Shown here piece by piece: positions 38,001 through 53,216 of a DNA stretch of 64,000 nucleotides; the first letter of the stretch is position 1; every line of letters begins with the position of its first letter. The stretch covers positions 4,712,001-4,776,000 of the forward strand of contig NC_008228.1 in assembly GCF_000014225.1 (NCBI RefSeq). The letters are read 5' to 3'. The translations under genes and the position numbers were made by a program. The notes beneath the pieces are model-generated. The model was not told the DNA's origin. It saw nothing but the letters and a program-made list of their open reading frames with translations, and searched no databases. The stretch is from Paraglaciecola sp. T6c. Lineage in GTDB: Bacteria > Pseudomonadota > Gammaproteobacteria > Enterobacterales > Alteromonadaceae.

Positions 38001-41000
38001 GCTCCGGTGTTAGGACAGTGCGCAACGACCTCTTCACCGTTTAACAACGTAACGTCGGTTAAAAATCGTTTGTAACGTTTAACCAATATCCCTTCAATCA
38101 AACTGTTATAAAATTGCATTCATCACCATACTGTTTATCGTTACAAAGTTGTTATGATATCGGCTTACTTTTCTTAGGAGTGTTTTATGTCTCGACTTTC
38201 TATCCAACTGTCTAACGCGCCAGCACCTGCCCACTGGGGTAAAAACGCTGTACTCTCGTTCGACAATGAAAGCGCTACAATCCATTTATTATCAGATGAT
38301 CCTCAAAACCGAACCATTCGCCGGGCAGCGCGCATTTTAGACGGTTTAAATTTAGATTTCGTGACTTTATGCGGTAAGTGGCATATCGAACAGCAATGGG
38401 CGTTTGCTTACAGTTTCACGAACACCAAAAAACAACACCATATTCAATGGGTTGATGACGAGAATAGCGACACGCTAACGCAGCGCTACCAAGCCTTGGT
38501 TTTTACCCGTAATCAAACAAATGCCACCCCTGAAGACCTCTCCCCTGAAAAGCTAGCGAGCACCAGTGTTGAGTGGCTAACCAGCCTAAGTCCAAGTCAC
38601 GTCACTGCAAAACAATGGGTGGGCGAAGAACTTGTCGAGCAACAATGGTATGGTTTGTACAATGTTGGCCGAGGTAGCCAGCGTCCGCCGGTCATGCTTG
38701 AAGTAGATTTCAACCCTACTGACGATCCTCTTGCGCCTGTTAGTGCTGCGTTGGTTGGCAAAGGCATCACCTTTGACAGCGGCGGTTATAGCATTAAAAG
38801 CAGTGAAGGTATGCTGCACATGAAATGTGATATGGGCGGGGCGGCTATGGTAACAGGCGGCTTAGGCTTAGCGATTATGCAAGGTCTAAACAAACGAGTG
38901 AAACTATATTTGTGCTGTGCTGAGAACCTTATAAGCGGTCACGCTTATAAATTAGGCGACATCATCACCTATAAAAATGGTACCACAGTAGAAATCGTCA
39001 ATACCGATGCAGAAGGTCGATTAGTGCTAGCTGACGGTCTGATGGCGGCCAGTGAAACTCAGGCCCCCTTGATTATTGATGCTGCAACCTTAACTGGTGC
39101 TGCAAGTGCTGCGTTAGGTCGTGATTACAATGCGCTATTTGCCTTGGATAAAAACTTGATGCAACGCGTGCTAGGTTACGCCAGTGAGGAAAATGAACCC
39201 GCTTGGCCTTTGCCTCTTGAGCTATGGCATCAAGAAAAGTGTCCATCAAATTATGCAGATACTGCCAATAGCCGTGCTCAAAAAGGGGGGGGCGCGGGCG
39301 GCGCATCAAACGCGGCGGGATTTTTGTCTCGGTTTGTGGGTAATAAGGGACAAGGTTGGTTACATATGGATTTAGCCGCCGCATTTAATGACAGCGCTGA
39401 TGCTTACACACCCGCTGGCGCGTCTGGCTTGGGTATTAGAACCATAGCCAAAGCACTATTGTCTGAATAATCGCCCTTATTTTTAGACTTTATCAGCAGA
39501 TGCAAAACAGACTTAGGTACGCTGGTCGTACCTAAGGTTACTGAAATAGCACTTTAGATATCAAGACGTTCACAGCCCACCTAAGCGCTCAGCCAACACT
39601 TTGTATTTCTCTACGTCGGCAGAATTAAACAGCGGTTTTCCCTGTTCGTCTTTATCAACGGCAATCAACAAACTTTCACGCTCTAGCCGCTCAACACGTA
39701 TCACTTCGACGCCCAAAAAATTCGCTACTTCATCCACTGTCATCACACTCATTTTTTGATCCTTCTTTCAATTAAAACGCCAAATACTGGCATGGGTACT
39801 TTTCGTTAGCAAAGTTCTGTTAGTCAACCATAGCAAAGAATTTACCCTTGAGCTGTTGATCTTTGGCAACTTAAAATAATAAAAATAGATAAATCTTTCA
39901 ATCAGATGGGCTGAGCAGCATAGTTGTTATACACTTGCGCTATCACCCCTTTGTGAAATTACCTACCAATAGAGTAGCATTATGGATACTTGGTCTGCGG
40001 CCATTACATTATTTTTGATTATGGACCCACTAGGTAACCTTCCTGTGTTCATGTCTGTGCTAAAAACGATTGAGCCCAAGCGACGCCGTATCGTTTTGAT
40101 CCGCGAATTGATTTTTTCGCTGTTGATCATGTTGGGATTTTTATTCAGCGGTCAGGCTGTATTAGATTTTCTAAGCGTCAAACAAGAAACGGTGAGCATC
40201 GCTGGTGGTATTATTTTATTTTTGATTGCCTTGAAAATGATATTCCCTCAACCAGGTGGGGTAACAGGACTGCCGGCAGGTGAAGAGCCTTTTATTGTCC
40301 CTTTAGCCATTCCTATGGTCGCTGGACCGTCCATTCTCGCAGCCTTAATTTTGTTGGCCAATCAAGATCACAGCCGCATGCTGGATTGGTCTTTAGCACT
40401 TTTAGCTGCTTGGTCCGTCAGTGCGGTGATATTGATGTTTTCGAGTGTATTCCATCGCGTATTGGGCGAGCGCGGACTTATCGCTATTGAGCGTTTGATG
40501 GGCATGATCTTAATTATGATTTCAATTCAAATGCTGCTAGATGGCATCGGAAAATTCTATTCGCTGGTGTAATCGGCGAATCAAAGAGGTAAAAATGAAA
40601 GACAATAAACTAACTATTTTCCAACAAGTTAGAGATTTAGAAACGTGGCAATCTGTTGCTTTCTCAGCAGCATTACTAGAACGCATGCTACCCAACTACC
40701 AGCTTTTTTGCGAAGCCACTGAATTTGCCGACCCAAGTCCATACCGCAACAGTTTGAACGTGATTTGGGAATGGCTCGCTCACCCCAAAACCAAAATCAA
40801 TTTTGCCGCACAACTTGAAAAAGTTGAAGCAAGCGTGCCTGACCCAAACGATTACGACAGTATTGGGGTATATCCTGCCATTGATACCGCTATGTCAATG
40901 TCAGCGCTTATTCTGCTATTAATGGAAGAAGACCTGCAAGGCGCCGTTGTGGTCAGCAAACTTGCTCAAGGCACGGTAGAAGCTTTTGTTGAAGCAACTT

Positions 41001-44000
41001 CTGAAGCAGAAATAAGTGTCGAAGAGATAAAGCAACACCCTCTGATGCAATGGGAAATTGAAATCCAACAAGAATTACTTACATTTTTGGCCAACAGCCC
41101 AAAAAATGGCGATACCTGTAAAGCCCTTAAAGACATCGCTATTGGTGAAGGCATGAGTAATATCGGCATTGATATTACCCCATAGTAGGTTCTTTAAGGT
41201 TGTAAATGTCCCAAAAAAATTATCTAAAGTACTAGCCTTGATACAGTTTCGCAGTAACTTGGCTAGTCTGATTTTCTTTCAATAAGCGCCAACTAGGCGG
41301 CACTTTGTACTGAGCATTTTGCGTTTCGCATTCGATATAAACCAAGCCCTCATTGGCCAACAAACTGTTCTGCTCGATACCATCGATCGCTTTAGGAATT
41401 AGATTTTTGTTAAAAGGTGGGTCTAAAAAAATCAAATCAAATTTGTCGTTTAGCTGACTCAGGTAACCTAGGGAATCGCCGCAGAGCACCTGTGCACTCT
41501 CCCTAGATGCTTTGAGCGTGTCGAGATTTTGCTGCAAACTTCTAGCGACTTTTTTGTCTAACTCAATAAACGTCACACGCTTGGCATACCGAGAAAGCGC
41601 TTCGAAACCTAGGCCACCGCTGCCTGCAAATGCATCTAAGCAATGACTATCTTGGGTATGCGCCATTAACCAGTTGAACAATGTTTCTTTGTTTCTGTCT
41701 GTTGTGGGGCGCAGCCCTTGAACGTCCATAACAGGCAATTTTCGCCCGCGCCATTGTCCGCTGATAATACGAATTGCACCATTGGTGGCTTGAGTCTTTT
41801 TTACGTCTCGCTTCATTTATAGTAGGAATGTTATCATTGCTGCAAAGATACGTAAGTGTACTCAATTAATTCAACGATTTTCCAAGGATTTCTATCTAAT
41901 ATGTCCAAGTTTTTCGGTTGGCTCAAAAAAGACAAGCCTAAGTCAGAGCCACAAAATCCCCCAAAGAGCACACCAGAAGAAGCCCAAGAGGCACAATCAC
42001 AAATCGACGATAACAGCGATGAGCGCCTTCTTGAGCAAGCGAATGAGCAAGCAAAACTGCAAAAAATTGATGATCATGCTGCCACCGAAGTAGAAAGCCC
42101 TTCTCACGGGCAACCTGCAGTGGAAGTTGAACATACCTTGGAAGAGCGTGCTGATACTGAGCACGACCAAAACATTATTCAAGTTGAAACCCCAGCCTCG
42201 GTTATTGACGCCAGTGAAGACGCTATCACCAGCAACGTGGAGCCTGTGTCAGTTGCTGCATCAACTGAACCGTCCGAAGTATTTGAGGCCACGACAGAAA
42301 TGTCTGAGGCAGATCTTCAACCTGTTGTTGAACATGAGCTAGAATCCCAGCCTGAGCTGGTGCCAGAGTCAAAGGCGAAGCCTGAAGAAGAACCTGAAAA
42401 ACCAGTCAAAATGGGGCTGTTTGCCAAGTTAAGACAAAGCCTCTCACGCACGAAAGAGAACCTCGGCAGCGGCTTTATTAGCCTGTTTCGCGGTAAAGCC
42501 ATCGATGATGATTTATTCGAAGAATTAGAAACTCAATTGTTGGTCGCCGATGTAGGAATCGATACCACCAGCAAAATTATCTCTAGGCTAACAGACAGCG
42601 CTAAACGCAATCAGCTAAAAGACGGTGAGGCGTTGTATCAATTGCTGAAACAGCAAATGAGCAACATATTACAAGAAGTCAGCCAGCCTCTTGAACCGAA
42701 AAGCGAAGATGGCCCGTTTGTTATCTTAATGGTGGGAGTAAACGGCGTAGGTAAAACAACCACCATCGGTAAAATGGCGAAACAGTTCCAATCTCAAGGC
42801 AAAAAAGTCATGTTGGCTGCCGGTGATACATTCAGAGCCGCAGCAGTTGAACAACTGCAAGTATGGGGTGAGCGTAATAACATTCCTGTGATAGCGCAGA
42901 AAACCGGTTCAGACAGCGCATCTGTTATTTACGATGCATTAGAGTCTGCCAAAGCGCGTAATGTGGATGTGCTAATCGCCGATACCGCGGGGCGATTGCA
43001 AAATAAAGATCACTTAATGGAAGAGCTGAAAAAAGTGGTACGGGTGATGCGCAAAATTAACCCAAATGCGCCTCATGAAGTTATGCTGACACTCGATGCG
43101 GCCACAGGCCAGAATGCCGTCAGCCAAACCAAGTTATTCAACCAAGCGGTTGGACTAACTGGAATCACATTAACCAAGCTAGATGGCACCGCAAAAGGTG
43201 GGGTGATTTTTGCTTTAGCGGATCAATTTAAAATCCCTATTCGTTATATCGGTGTAGGTGAAGGCATCGACGATTTACGCCCATTTGCCAGTGATGAATT
43301 TGTTGAGGCACTCTTCGCTGAAAACGGCGTTGAAAATAGCGCTGAAAGCACGACCTAAAACGAGACTTAAGCAGAGTTTGCAAAAACAAACGATGCCGCT
43401 AACAGCCTGATTAAGCGAAGAGTGATTCAATGATCAAATTTCAGCAAGTAAGTAAAACCTACCCTGGCGGGCAACAAGCGCTGCGCAAGGTAGATTTTCA
43501 TGTAGAGCCCGGAGAAATGGCGTTTTTAACGGGTCATTCAGGTGCCGGTAAAAGTACCTTGCTGAAATTAATCAGTTTGATGGAACGCCCCACTGTGGGT
43601 CAGGTATTAATTAATGGGCATGACTTAAATAGTATTAGTCGTCGCCAAATCGCCTATATTCGTCGTGACATAGGCATGATTTTTCAAAGCCATCAGCTAT
43701 TGATGGACAAAAGCGTATTCGACAATGTCGCACTGCCACTCATTATTGAGGGTTATTCACACAAAGAAACCACCAAACGAGTGCATGCGGCGCTTGAAAT
43801 GGTTGGCCTTAGAGACAAAGCAAAAAATCTTCCCATTATGCTATCAGGCGGTGAGCAACAACGCGTAGGCATTGCTCGCGCAGTTGTGAATAAGCCGCCA
43901 CTATTGTTGGCTGATGAGCCCACGGGTAATTTAGATCCGAAGTTGTCCATGGAAATTATTCGATTGTTCGAAGACTTCAACCAGGCGGGCGTATCCGTGT

Positions 44001-47000
44001 TTATCGCAACCCACGACTTGGGCTTGATCGCGCGCATGAAATATCGAACTCTGACCCTCAAAAATGGGCAAATGATCACCGACGGTCTATCCCAAGATTT
44101 TTAACAAAAACGCAGAAACAACAACAGTCTGGTTCTGTAATGCCTAGCGACACATGCATAAGTGAGTTTGAAGAATGAGTTTATTATTTAAAGGGCGAGC
44201 CCAGGGCGCCCAGCTAAGTCAGGTTTCTATCATTCAACGCATTCAAATGTTTTTTCTCAGTCATGTTCGCCAAGCATTAGGCAGTTTGGGGGAATTGTGG
44301 CGCTCTGGCGCGGCTTCACTGATGACCATAGGCGTGTTGGGGTTGAGCATCACACTGCCTAGCACCTTATATATCCTAGTGAAAAATATTGAACAAGTGA
44401 GTTCGGGATGGGATCAAGCCTCTGAAATATCCTTATTTCTAAAAGCTGAAACATCAAAACAACACATAGACCAACTTCTGACCCGTATAAATTCTTGGCC
44501 TGAAGTGAGTAAGGTGACTTACATCCCTGCGGATGACGCGCTAAATGAGTTTAAAGCGTTGTCAGGATTCGGCGATGCTATCGCGTATTTAGATAAAAAC
44601 CCATTACCACCAGTTGTGCTTGTGGCGCCTAGCGAGAAACATGCTGGCCCTGTAGCGGCGCGTCTGTTGCTTGATAAGCTGCGCAAAGAGCGCGAAGTCG
44701 ACATAGGAAAACTGGATCTGGAGTGGTTACAGCGCTTAGATGCACTCTTAACAGTAGCCAAAGAGTTAGTGACGATCATTGCGCTACTGCTATTTTTGGC
44801 AGTTATTTTGATTATTGGTAATACCATCAGGCTCAACATCCTAAGCAAAAAAGATGAAATACTAGTGATGAAATTAGTGGGTGCAACCGATGCCTTTATA
44901 CAACGCCCCTTTATGTACACTGGCTTCTGGTATGGTTTATTAGGCGGCCTATTAGCGTGGTTTACGGTAGTTGGCTTATTGTGGTGGATGAGCGCCAGCG
45001 TTGAGGCAGTGAGCGCCCTCTATCAAAAGCAATTCAATATTACCGGTGTCGACTTCAGCACCTTGCTTATTATGCTGTCAACTTCTGTGCTGCTAGGGCT
45101 AGTTGGCTCGATGATTTCAGTAAAACGACATGTGAGTGCTATCGAGCCAAAGTGAAGCTGTCTTAGGCGTACTAGAGAGGTCTCACCCACTGCGTTTAGT
45201 ACGAATACCTTCTATCGGCCAGCGTTTACGCTCTTGATTCTGGAAAGTGTGGTGAAACAGACTGACGTAGACCGTTCCCCCACATAATGGCTTCATTAAA
45301 CATACTGTGCAGACGTTTCTGGTCAATTTTCAATAACCCAGCGATACGTATCACTTTCAACCAATTCGCACTTTCAAACGCCCTCGCCAGAACTAAATAA
45401 ATAGACAAGTCGTTCTGGCCACCGCTTAGAGCAAATTTCACTTCATCATCAATGGGTAACTGATTCAGCAGTGTGCCCATATCTTGGTCTAGTATTGCAT
45501 CAAGCAAAGAGAACAAGCCAACCAAAAAGCCCACTGGTGGGTTATCCCCTTTTTTGGCTTCTCGGGCAACTAAGTCGCAAAATTTCGCCCTTACAAGCGA
45601 CAAGTGCAGCAACTCAATCGGCTTATCATCATTTAGATTGGCCAACGCTAACAGGGCCACGAACTTCTTAAGCTCGACTTCACCCATATAAGTTATTGCG
45701 TGGCGCAATGACGTGATCCTGTAGCGCTTATTCACCATAGGGTTGTTGACAAAGCGCAACAACATATAAGACAAGCCAACATCATGCTCAATAACAGAAT
45801 TCACACGCTCGATGTCAAAGGTTTCGCTAGAGCTGACACCCATAAGTTCCACTAACGTTAACTTAGAGGTGGGTAAATTTTGTTGCTTAATCGCCTCAGG
45901 CTTAGCAAAAAAGTAACCTTGGAAGTAATCAAACCCCATATCTCGATATATTTCGAAATCTTGCTGGCTATCAATCTGTTCAGCCACCAACTTTACATTG
46001 GCATCTAATAACCTGGGCATACTCTTCGCCACACCATCGTAATCGCTTTGCATCACATTCACTTTAACGATGTCAACAAATGGCAGAAAATCATTCCATT
46101 TGGGATCCAAGTTATGATCGTCCAAAGCGATAGTAAAACCTGAGCTCTTCACTTGCTGGCAGACTTCTAGCAAGGTGCCGTGTGGCAATACAGCATCGGA
46201 TAATTCAACTACGACGTTGGAGGGATCTAGAACAGAGGGTAAACCATTGATTAAGGTTTCTTTTTGAAAGTTAATAAATGATTTTTTATTGCAAGAGATC
46301 TCGTCTAATCCGAGGGTAAGATAATGCTTAGCAATCAGCTTTTCGGTACGTTCGTCTCTTGCCGTATCTGGATAGCAATTGTTCTTACCGTCACGAAAGA
46401 GTAACTCGTAGGCAAACACATCACGTTGGCGATCTAAGATAGGCTGGCGAGCAATAAAGGCGAACATTTACATCCCTATGAAATCGTTTGAGTAAGGTCA
46501 TTAAGCTTAAAGACGCAACGCACGGGAAGCGCTGCAAATAAATTTTTAGTACGTAGATGTACTTTCGTCTTTTTTGTTGAACAAAGTCAGACTAACAGAC
46601 AAAATTAAACCTTGTAAATAAGACAAATCGTTGTTTTTACATCCATAAAACAAATAAGATCAATTTTGCTCGTGATACGTGAAGAACTTCCAGCATATGT
46701 AATAGAATATTAATATTGCAAAGATAGTGCTTGCGTACAATGGTAACTGTTATTATGGTGGCATCATTCGTTGTTCATGATATTCGAGCAACCCCCAAAA
46801 GTAGCGCTTTAATAACTTTTCAATTGATCTCGATCAACTAGAGCTTATATTTGTATAATATCTTACTGATAGATCAGCCGCTACATGAAATTTTTTCGCG
46901 TTTGAGTGGTCTATTACAACAAATGTAAAACTCAATGCGGTTCTTGGTTGGCAAAGTCATTGCATGGTTCCAAGGACACAATGTTACACGAGGTGATTAT

Positions 47001-50000
47001 GACAACAGATATGCGTGCACTAACATTAACCGTTCCACAGACCGGTAGCATCGAAACTTACGTGCAAGCTGTTAGCAGCATTAATATGCTCACAGCCGAA
47101 GAAGAACGTGGTCTAGCAGAACGTTTACAACAGGAAGACGACTTATTAGCGGCAAGAAAGCTAATCATGTCACACCTACGTTTCGTTGTGCATATTGCAA
47201 AATCTTATTCTGGTTACGGACTTCCTCAAGCCGATTTGATTCAAGAAGGCAACATCGGTTTAATGAAAGCGGTTAGACGCTTTGACCCTACTGTAGGGGT
47301 CAGATTGGTGTCGTTCGCTGTACATTGGATTAAAGCTGAAATTCACGAATTTGTGTTGCGTAACTGGCGCATAGTGAAAGTTGCCACCACAAAGGCACAA
47401 CGTAAGCTTTTCTTTAATCTACGTAAAAATAAAAAGCGTTTAGGTTGGTTTACTCATGCAGAAGTGCAGAAGGTGGCAAGTGACCTGGGAGTAAGCGAAA
47501 AAGAAGTATTACAAATGGAAGCTCGTATGAGCAGCCATGACCAAGCTTTTGATTTATCTGCAGATGATGATGAAAGCGGAAGCTTCGCGCCGGTACAGTT
47601 TTTAGAAGACAAAAGCGCAGATGTTGAAACTGACGTTGTTAACGCAGATTGGGACGCAACGGCTTCACAGAAGCTATATTCAGCGATTAAAACCCTCGAT
47701 GAGCGTAGCCAGCATATCATTCAGACGCGCTGGTTAAGTGACGACAAAACAACGCTACAAGATTTAGCAGATAAATACCAAGTATCTGCCGAGCGTGTTC
47801 GTCAAATCGAAAAGAACGCTATGAAAAAATTACAGAGCGCTATGGCATAACTCAGTAATTCAGACACAAAAAAAGCGCGTTATAAACGCGCTTTTTTATT
47901 GCCTAAAAAATAATCACTGCTAATTTATTGCAAATTACGCGCTTTCGGCGTCTCGTTCTTCAGTCTCAGGGGGTAAAATCCAATAAACTCCCTTAAACTC
48001 GGCAACGGCAGTGTCCCCATCGAGAATATCGACTTGTAATTTAATTTGGCATTTCTTATCTTTCGCTAATGGCTCGAACTTGCCGCTCAGACTTTCGATG
48101 TGACATAAGGCTCTTGGCTGCATAGTGATGGGTTTGTGATAGTGAATATTACCATCTCCTAACACTATCTCCCCTGCAAGATTCTTCTCCTTTAATTGCA
48201 AAAAAATCATGCCCCAACCTGTCAAAGTGGCTAAGGAAAAAATACTGCCGGCGAACATAGTCCCGTGCAAATTGATATTTTTATTTAGCGAAGCTCGATT
48301 CTCTAATGTTTTACCAGAATACTGGTACAGCTTGATCCCCATCTGCTCGCTAATGGGGATAGTATCGTGCCATGTATCTTGTAACTCTTTACACCATTTT
48401 GGGTGCAACAAAATCGTGTTGTGGGCCAACAGACGCTTGACCATTTGTTGGCGTTTTAACTTCCCTAGCTCAGTCGAGGCTTCTTTTTCTACTTCAAAGC
48501 CACAACTCTCGAAAAACGGAGTAGAAAGCTCTCGGCTATTAGTGACGATGCGAACTGCGCCTTCTTGCCGCGCTACCGCTTCAAGTGAAGACATGATCAT
48601 TTTGGCTAAGCCACGCCCCTGTGCATCATTGGCGACAGCTATATGGCGGACCTGAGCTTCCTCAGCGCTGTTCATATGTATCCGGCCAATGGCGATCACT
48701 TCACCTTTATTATTACGGATCATGCGATGTTCACTGACTTGCTCGTATTCGTCTTTTTCAGAGCCTTGAGGATAATTCCAAGGCTTTCGCAGCATTAACC
48801 AGCGAAATTCAAAATATGCTGCAAACTCCGCATCTGTTTCTGGGGTTTCAATCTTATACATTATTATGCATTTATCCTTATGGAGATATCGATAACCTGA
48901 GGCCAAATTATATCAGCCAGTCCACCATTAGATATTATTCACTGCTTGGTAGCAAATCAGACGTTTAAGGAGAACGTCACGGGGCCATCATTTATTAATC
49001 TAACTTGCATATCTGCACCGAATTTACCTGACTCGCAGAGTATTTCACTGCTTCTCCCTAGTTCAACAAAGTAATTATACAAAGTTTTGCCCAATTCTGG
49101 CGATGCACCTTGAGAAAACCCAGGCCGATTTCCTTTGTTTGTCTGCGCCACCAAAGTGAACTGAGAGACCACAAGTAATCCGCCGCCGACTTGCTGAAGA
49201 TTCAGGTTCATTTTACTGTCTTGATCGCTAAAAATGCGGTAATTCAGCACGCGCTGAAACAGCTTTTTGGCCTTTTCCTCGTTGTCATTTTTTTCCACTC
49301 CAAGCAACAGCAAAATCCCTTGATTAATCTCTCCAATGACCTCATTACCAACACAGACACTGGCTTCGCTGACTCGTTGAATCAAACCAATCATTCCTGC
49401 TCCTTAATAAAATCAGCCATCGCGGTCGAAGCCAAACAGAGAGCGGCAGTAATTTTGGGTTCATTGGCGCTGTGACCAGACTCGGGCACTATGGTAAGCT
49501 GACTTGCAGGCCAAGCTTCGTTAAGTAAATAGGCACCTTGTATTTTGCACACACAGTCATAGCGACCATGAATGAGTGTTGCCGATATATGACTGATTTT
49601 GTGTATATTTTTTAATATGTAATTTGACTCAATGAAACAAAGATGCTTTATGTAATGGCACTCTAAAATAGCCAAACTAATGCCCCTGTGTACATCCGGG
49701 ACCAACTCATCTTCATGTAATTTACAGTGCAACTTACTGATTCTGGCTTCCCACAAACACCATGCTTTAATGGCTGCCATTTTGTGCACTTCATCGCTGC
49801 CAGTAAACAGTTCATAGTACGCGTCAACTAACGACGTCGTAAGGGACTTATCTGCCACAGGGAGGATGAAATCTTGATAGTAGTCTGGGAACAGCTGCGC
49901 AGCTCCGCCTTTTTTATCCAGGTACCAATCGAAATCTTCTTCTCGCGCCAGGAAACTGCCTCTTAAGATCAGCCCTTTCACCGTTTCAGGATGCTCAATG

Positions 50001-52295
50001 GCAGCAAGTAATGCCAACGTTGCACCCCAAGAACCACCAAATAAGATCCACTGCTGGACACCCAGGTGCTTTCTGATCTGGGTAATATCACTTAGTAAAT
50101 CTTGGGTAGTATTGTTCTTTATGCTACCGAATGGAGTGGATTGCCCGCTTCCCCTTTGGTCAAAGCCAATAATCCAGTACTTATCGGGATCAAAGAAGCG
50201 ACGATAATTAGCAAACAGTCCTGCCCCTGGCCCCCCGTGTAGAAACAGCACAGGTATTCCTTTTGGGTTACCACTTTGTTCCAGATATAACGAATGATCG
50301 TCGCTAACCGCTAGCATTTCGCTGAAAAACGGTTTAATTGCAGGATAGAGTTCACTCATATAGGCAGCCACTTTGACATTATTTCTTCCAACCGATTACA
50401 GTAGTTTGTTAAAGTGTATCAACAATAATGAATTAATAACTTAGGGGCAACAAATGGCAGGACAAGGTTCAGGTGGAAATGTAATTGCAGCAATATGTAA
50501 CTTGTTTTTTCCAGGATTGGGGCAATTAGTTCAAGGACGGATACTAGCAGCAATCATATTTTTTGTTCTGGTATGGACTAACTATGCCCTAGCAGCCACA
50601 GGTATTCTGTTTTTTATGGCAGTGTTCGGCTTCATCTTCCAAGTATGGTCGATTATTGATGCCGCTAAATACCGTGGTTAATTAACACTAAAGAGGTTTT
50701 GATGAAGAAAATAATACCAGCAGTCTTTTTATTCACCCTGCTAACAGGTTGCCAAAGCGCCTATTATGCAGCATGGGAAAAAGTCGGCGTTGAAAAGCGC
50801 GATATCATGGTTGATCGCGTCGAAGATGCAAAAGAATCGCAGGAAGACGCCCAACAACAATTTAGCGATGCACTAGAACAATTTACCCATTTAATGAATT
50901 ACGACGGTGGTGAACTGCAAGACGTATACGAAGAGTTAAAAGACCAGTACGAAGAAAGTAACCAAGCGGCAGCAGAAGTGACTAAGCGCATTAATAAAGT
51001 AGAAAGCGTAGCTGATGCGTTATTTGACGAGTGGGAAACTGAATTAGATAAGTATACTAATGACGGTTTACGCCGTGAAAGTGCGAGCAAGCTTAAAGAT
51101 ACCCAGCGCCGCTATGCCAGCTTGGTTAAAAGCATGCGCAAAGCAGAAGCAAAAATGGATCCTGTTTTATCTGCACTACAAGACAACGTGCTGTATCTAA
51201 AACATAACTTGAATGCGACTGCGATCGGCGCCCTACAAAGTGAGTTTAACGGCGTTAAAAATGACATCAATCAGCTTATTGCTGAAATGAATAACGCCAT
51301 CAAAGAATCAAATGCGTTTATCTCCAGTATGCGAGATTAACTAGCATTAAACCCTACGCAGGCGATTGGGGGTCATCCTCATCGACCTGCGTAAAATTCT
51401 CTTTAGATTCTTCGTGAAAAAACACTTCAATCACATGGGTTAGTTCCGCCCCAAGCAACACCACTATCCACGACAAGTACACCCAAACGAATAAAATAGG
51501 AATAACGGCCATAGCGCCGTAAATCATTTGATAAGACGGGAAATGCGTTATGTAAAACGAGAATCCTTTCTTCGATAACTCAAACAGTAGCGCCCCCATG
51601 AACGCACCAACGAGGGCATGGCGAGGATTAATCCGCTTATTAGGGACAATCATATACAGAATAAAGAAAGCGCAGACGGACGCGATAAAAGGCACAATTT
51701 TGAGCATGGCGGTTGTTGCGCCCATGGTGTAGGCTTCAGCCGAATTAGCAAAAGCAACCAAATAAGAACTCATGATGACGCTTAGGCCAATTAACAAGGG
51801 GCCTAGCGTGAGGATCATCCAATAAATCGCAAACGTAAAAATGATCGGGCGCTCGCTTTTTGCCTGCCAGATGCGGTTCAAGGTTTTGTCTATATTCGAG
51901 ATGAGCAATAAGGCCACCACCACCAAGGATAAAATCCCGATCGCACCCATTTTTGATGCGTTACCCACGAACTCGGCGACGTAGCCTTGAATTTGGTCCC
52001 CAGAAGTCGGAATAAAATTACCGAAGATCAGGGCTTCGATATCACCTCGCACCTCAGAAAAAGCAGGAAAGGCCGACAATATGGTGAAGAACACCATGAT
52101 AAATGGCACTAGAGATAATAAGGATACATAGGCTAAATGCCCTGCTGACACCGTGATCCCATCTCGTTGGCAATGGTTTACAAACATACGAACAAAAATA
52201 TTCGCTTTAGGTAACCAGCTCCTTAATACATCCGACCAAATAACCTTGGACTCCATACTTTTCCTTTACTCCAGGCTGAGAATTCAATCCTCTTA

Positions 52296-53216
<921 letters not shown>
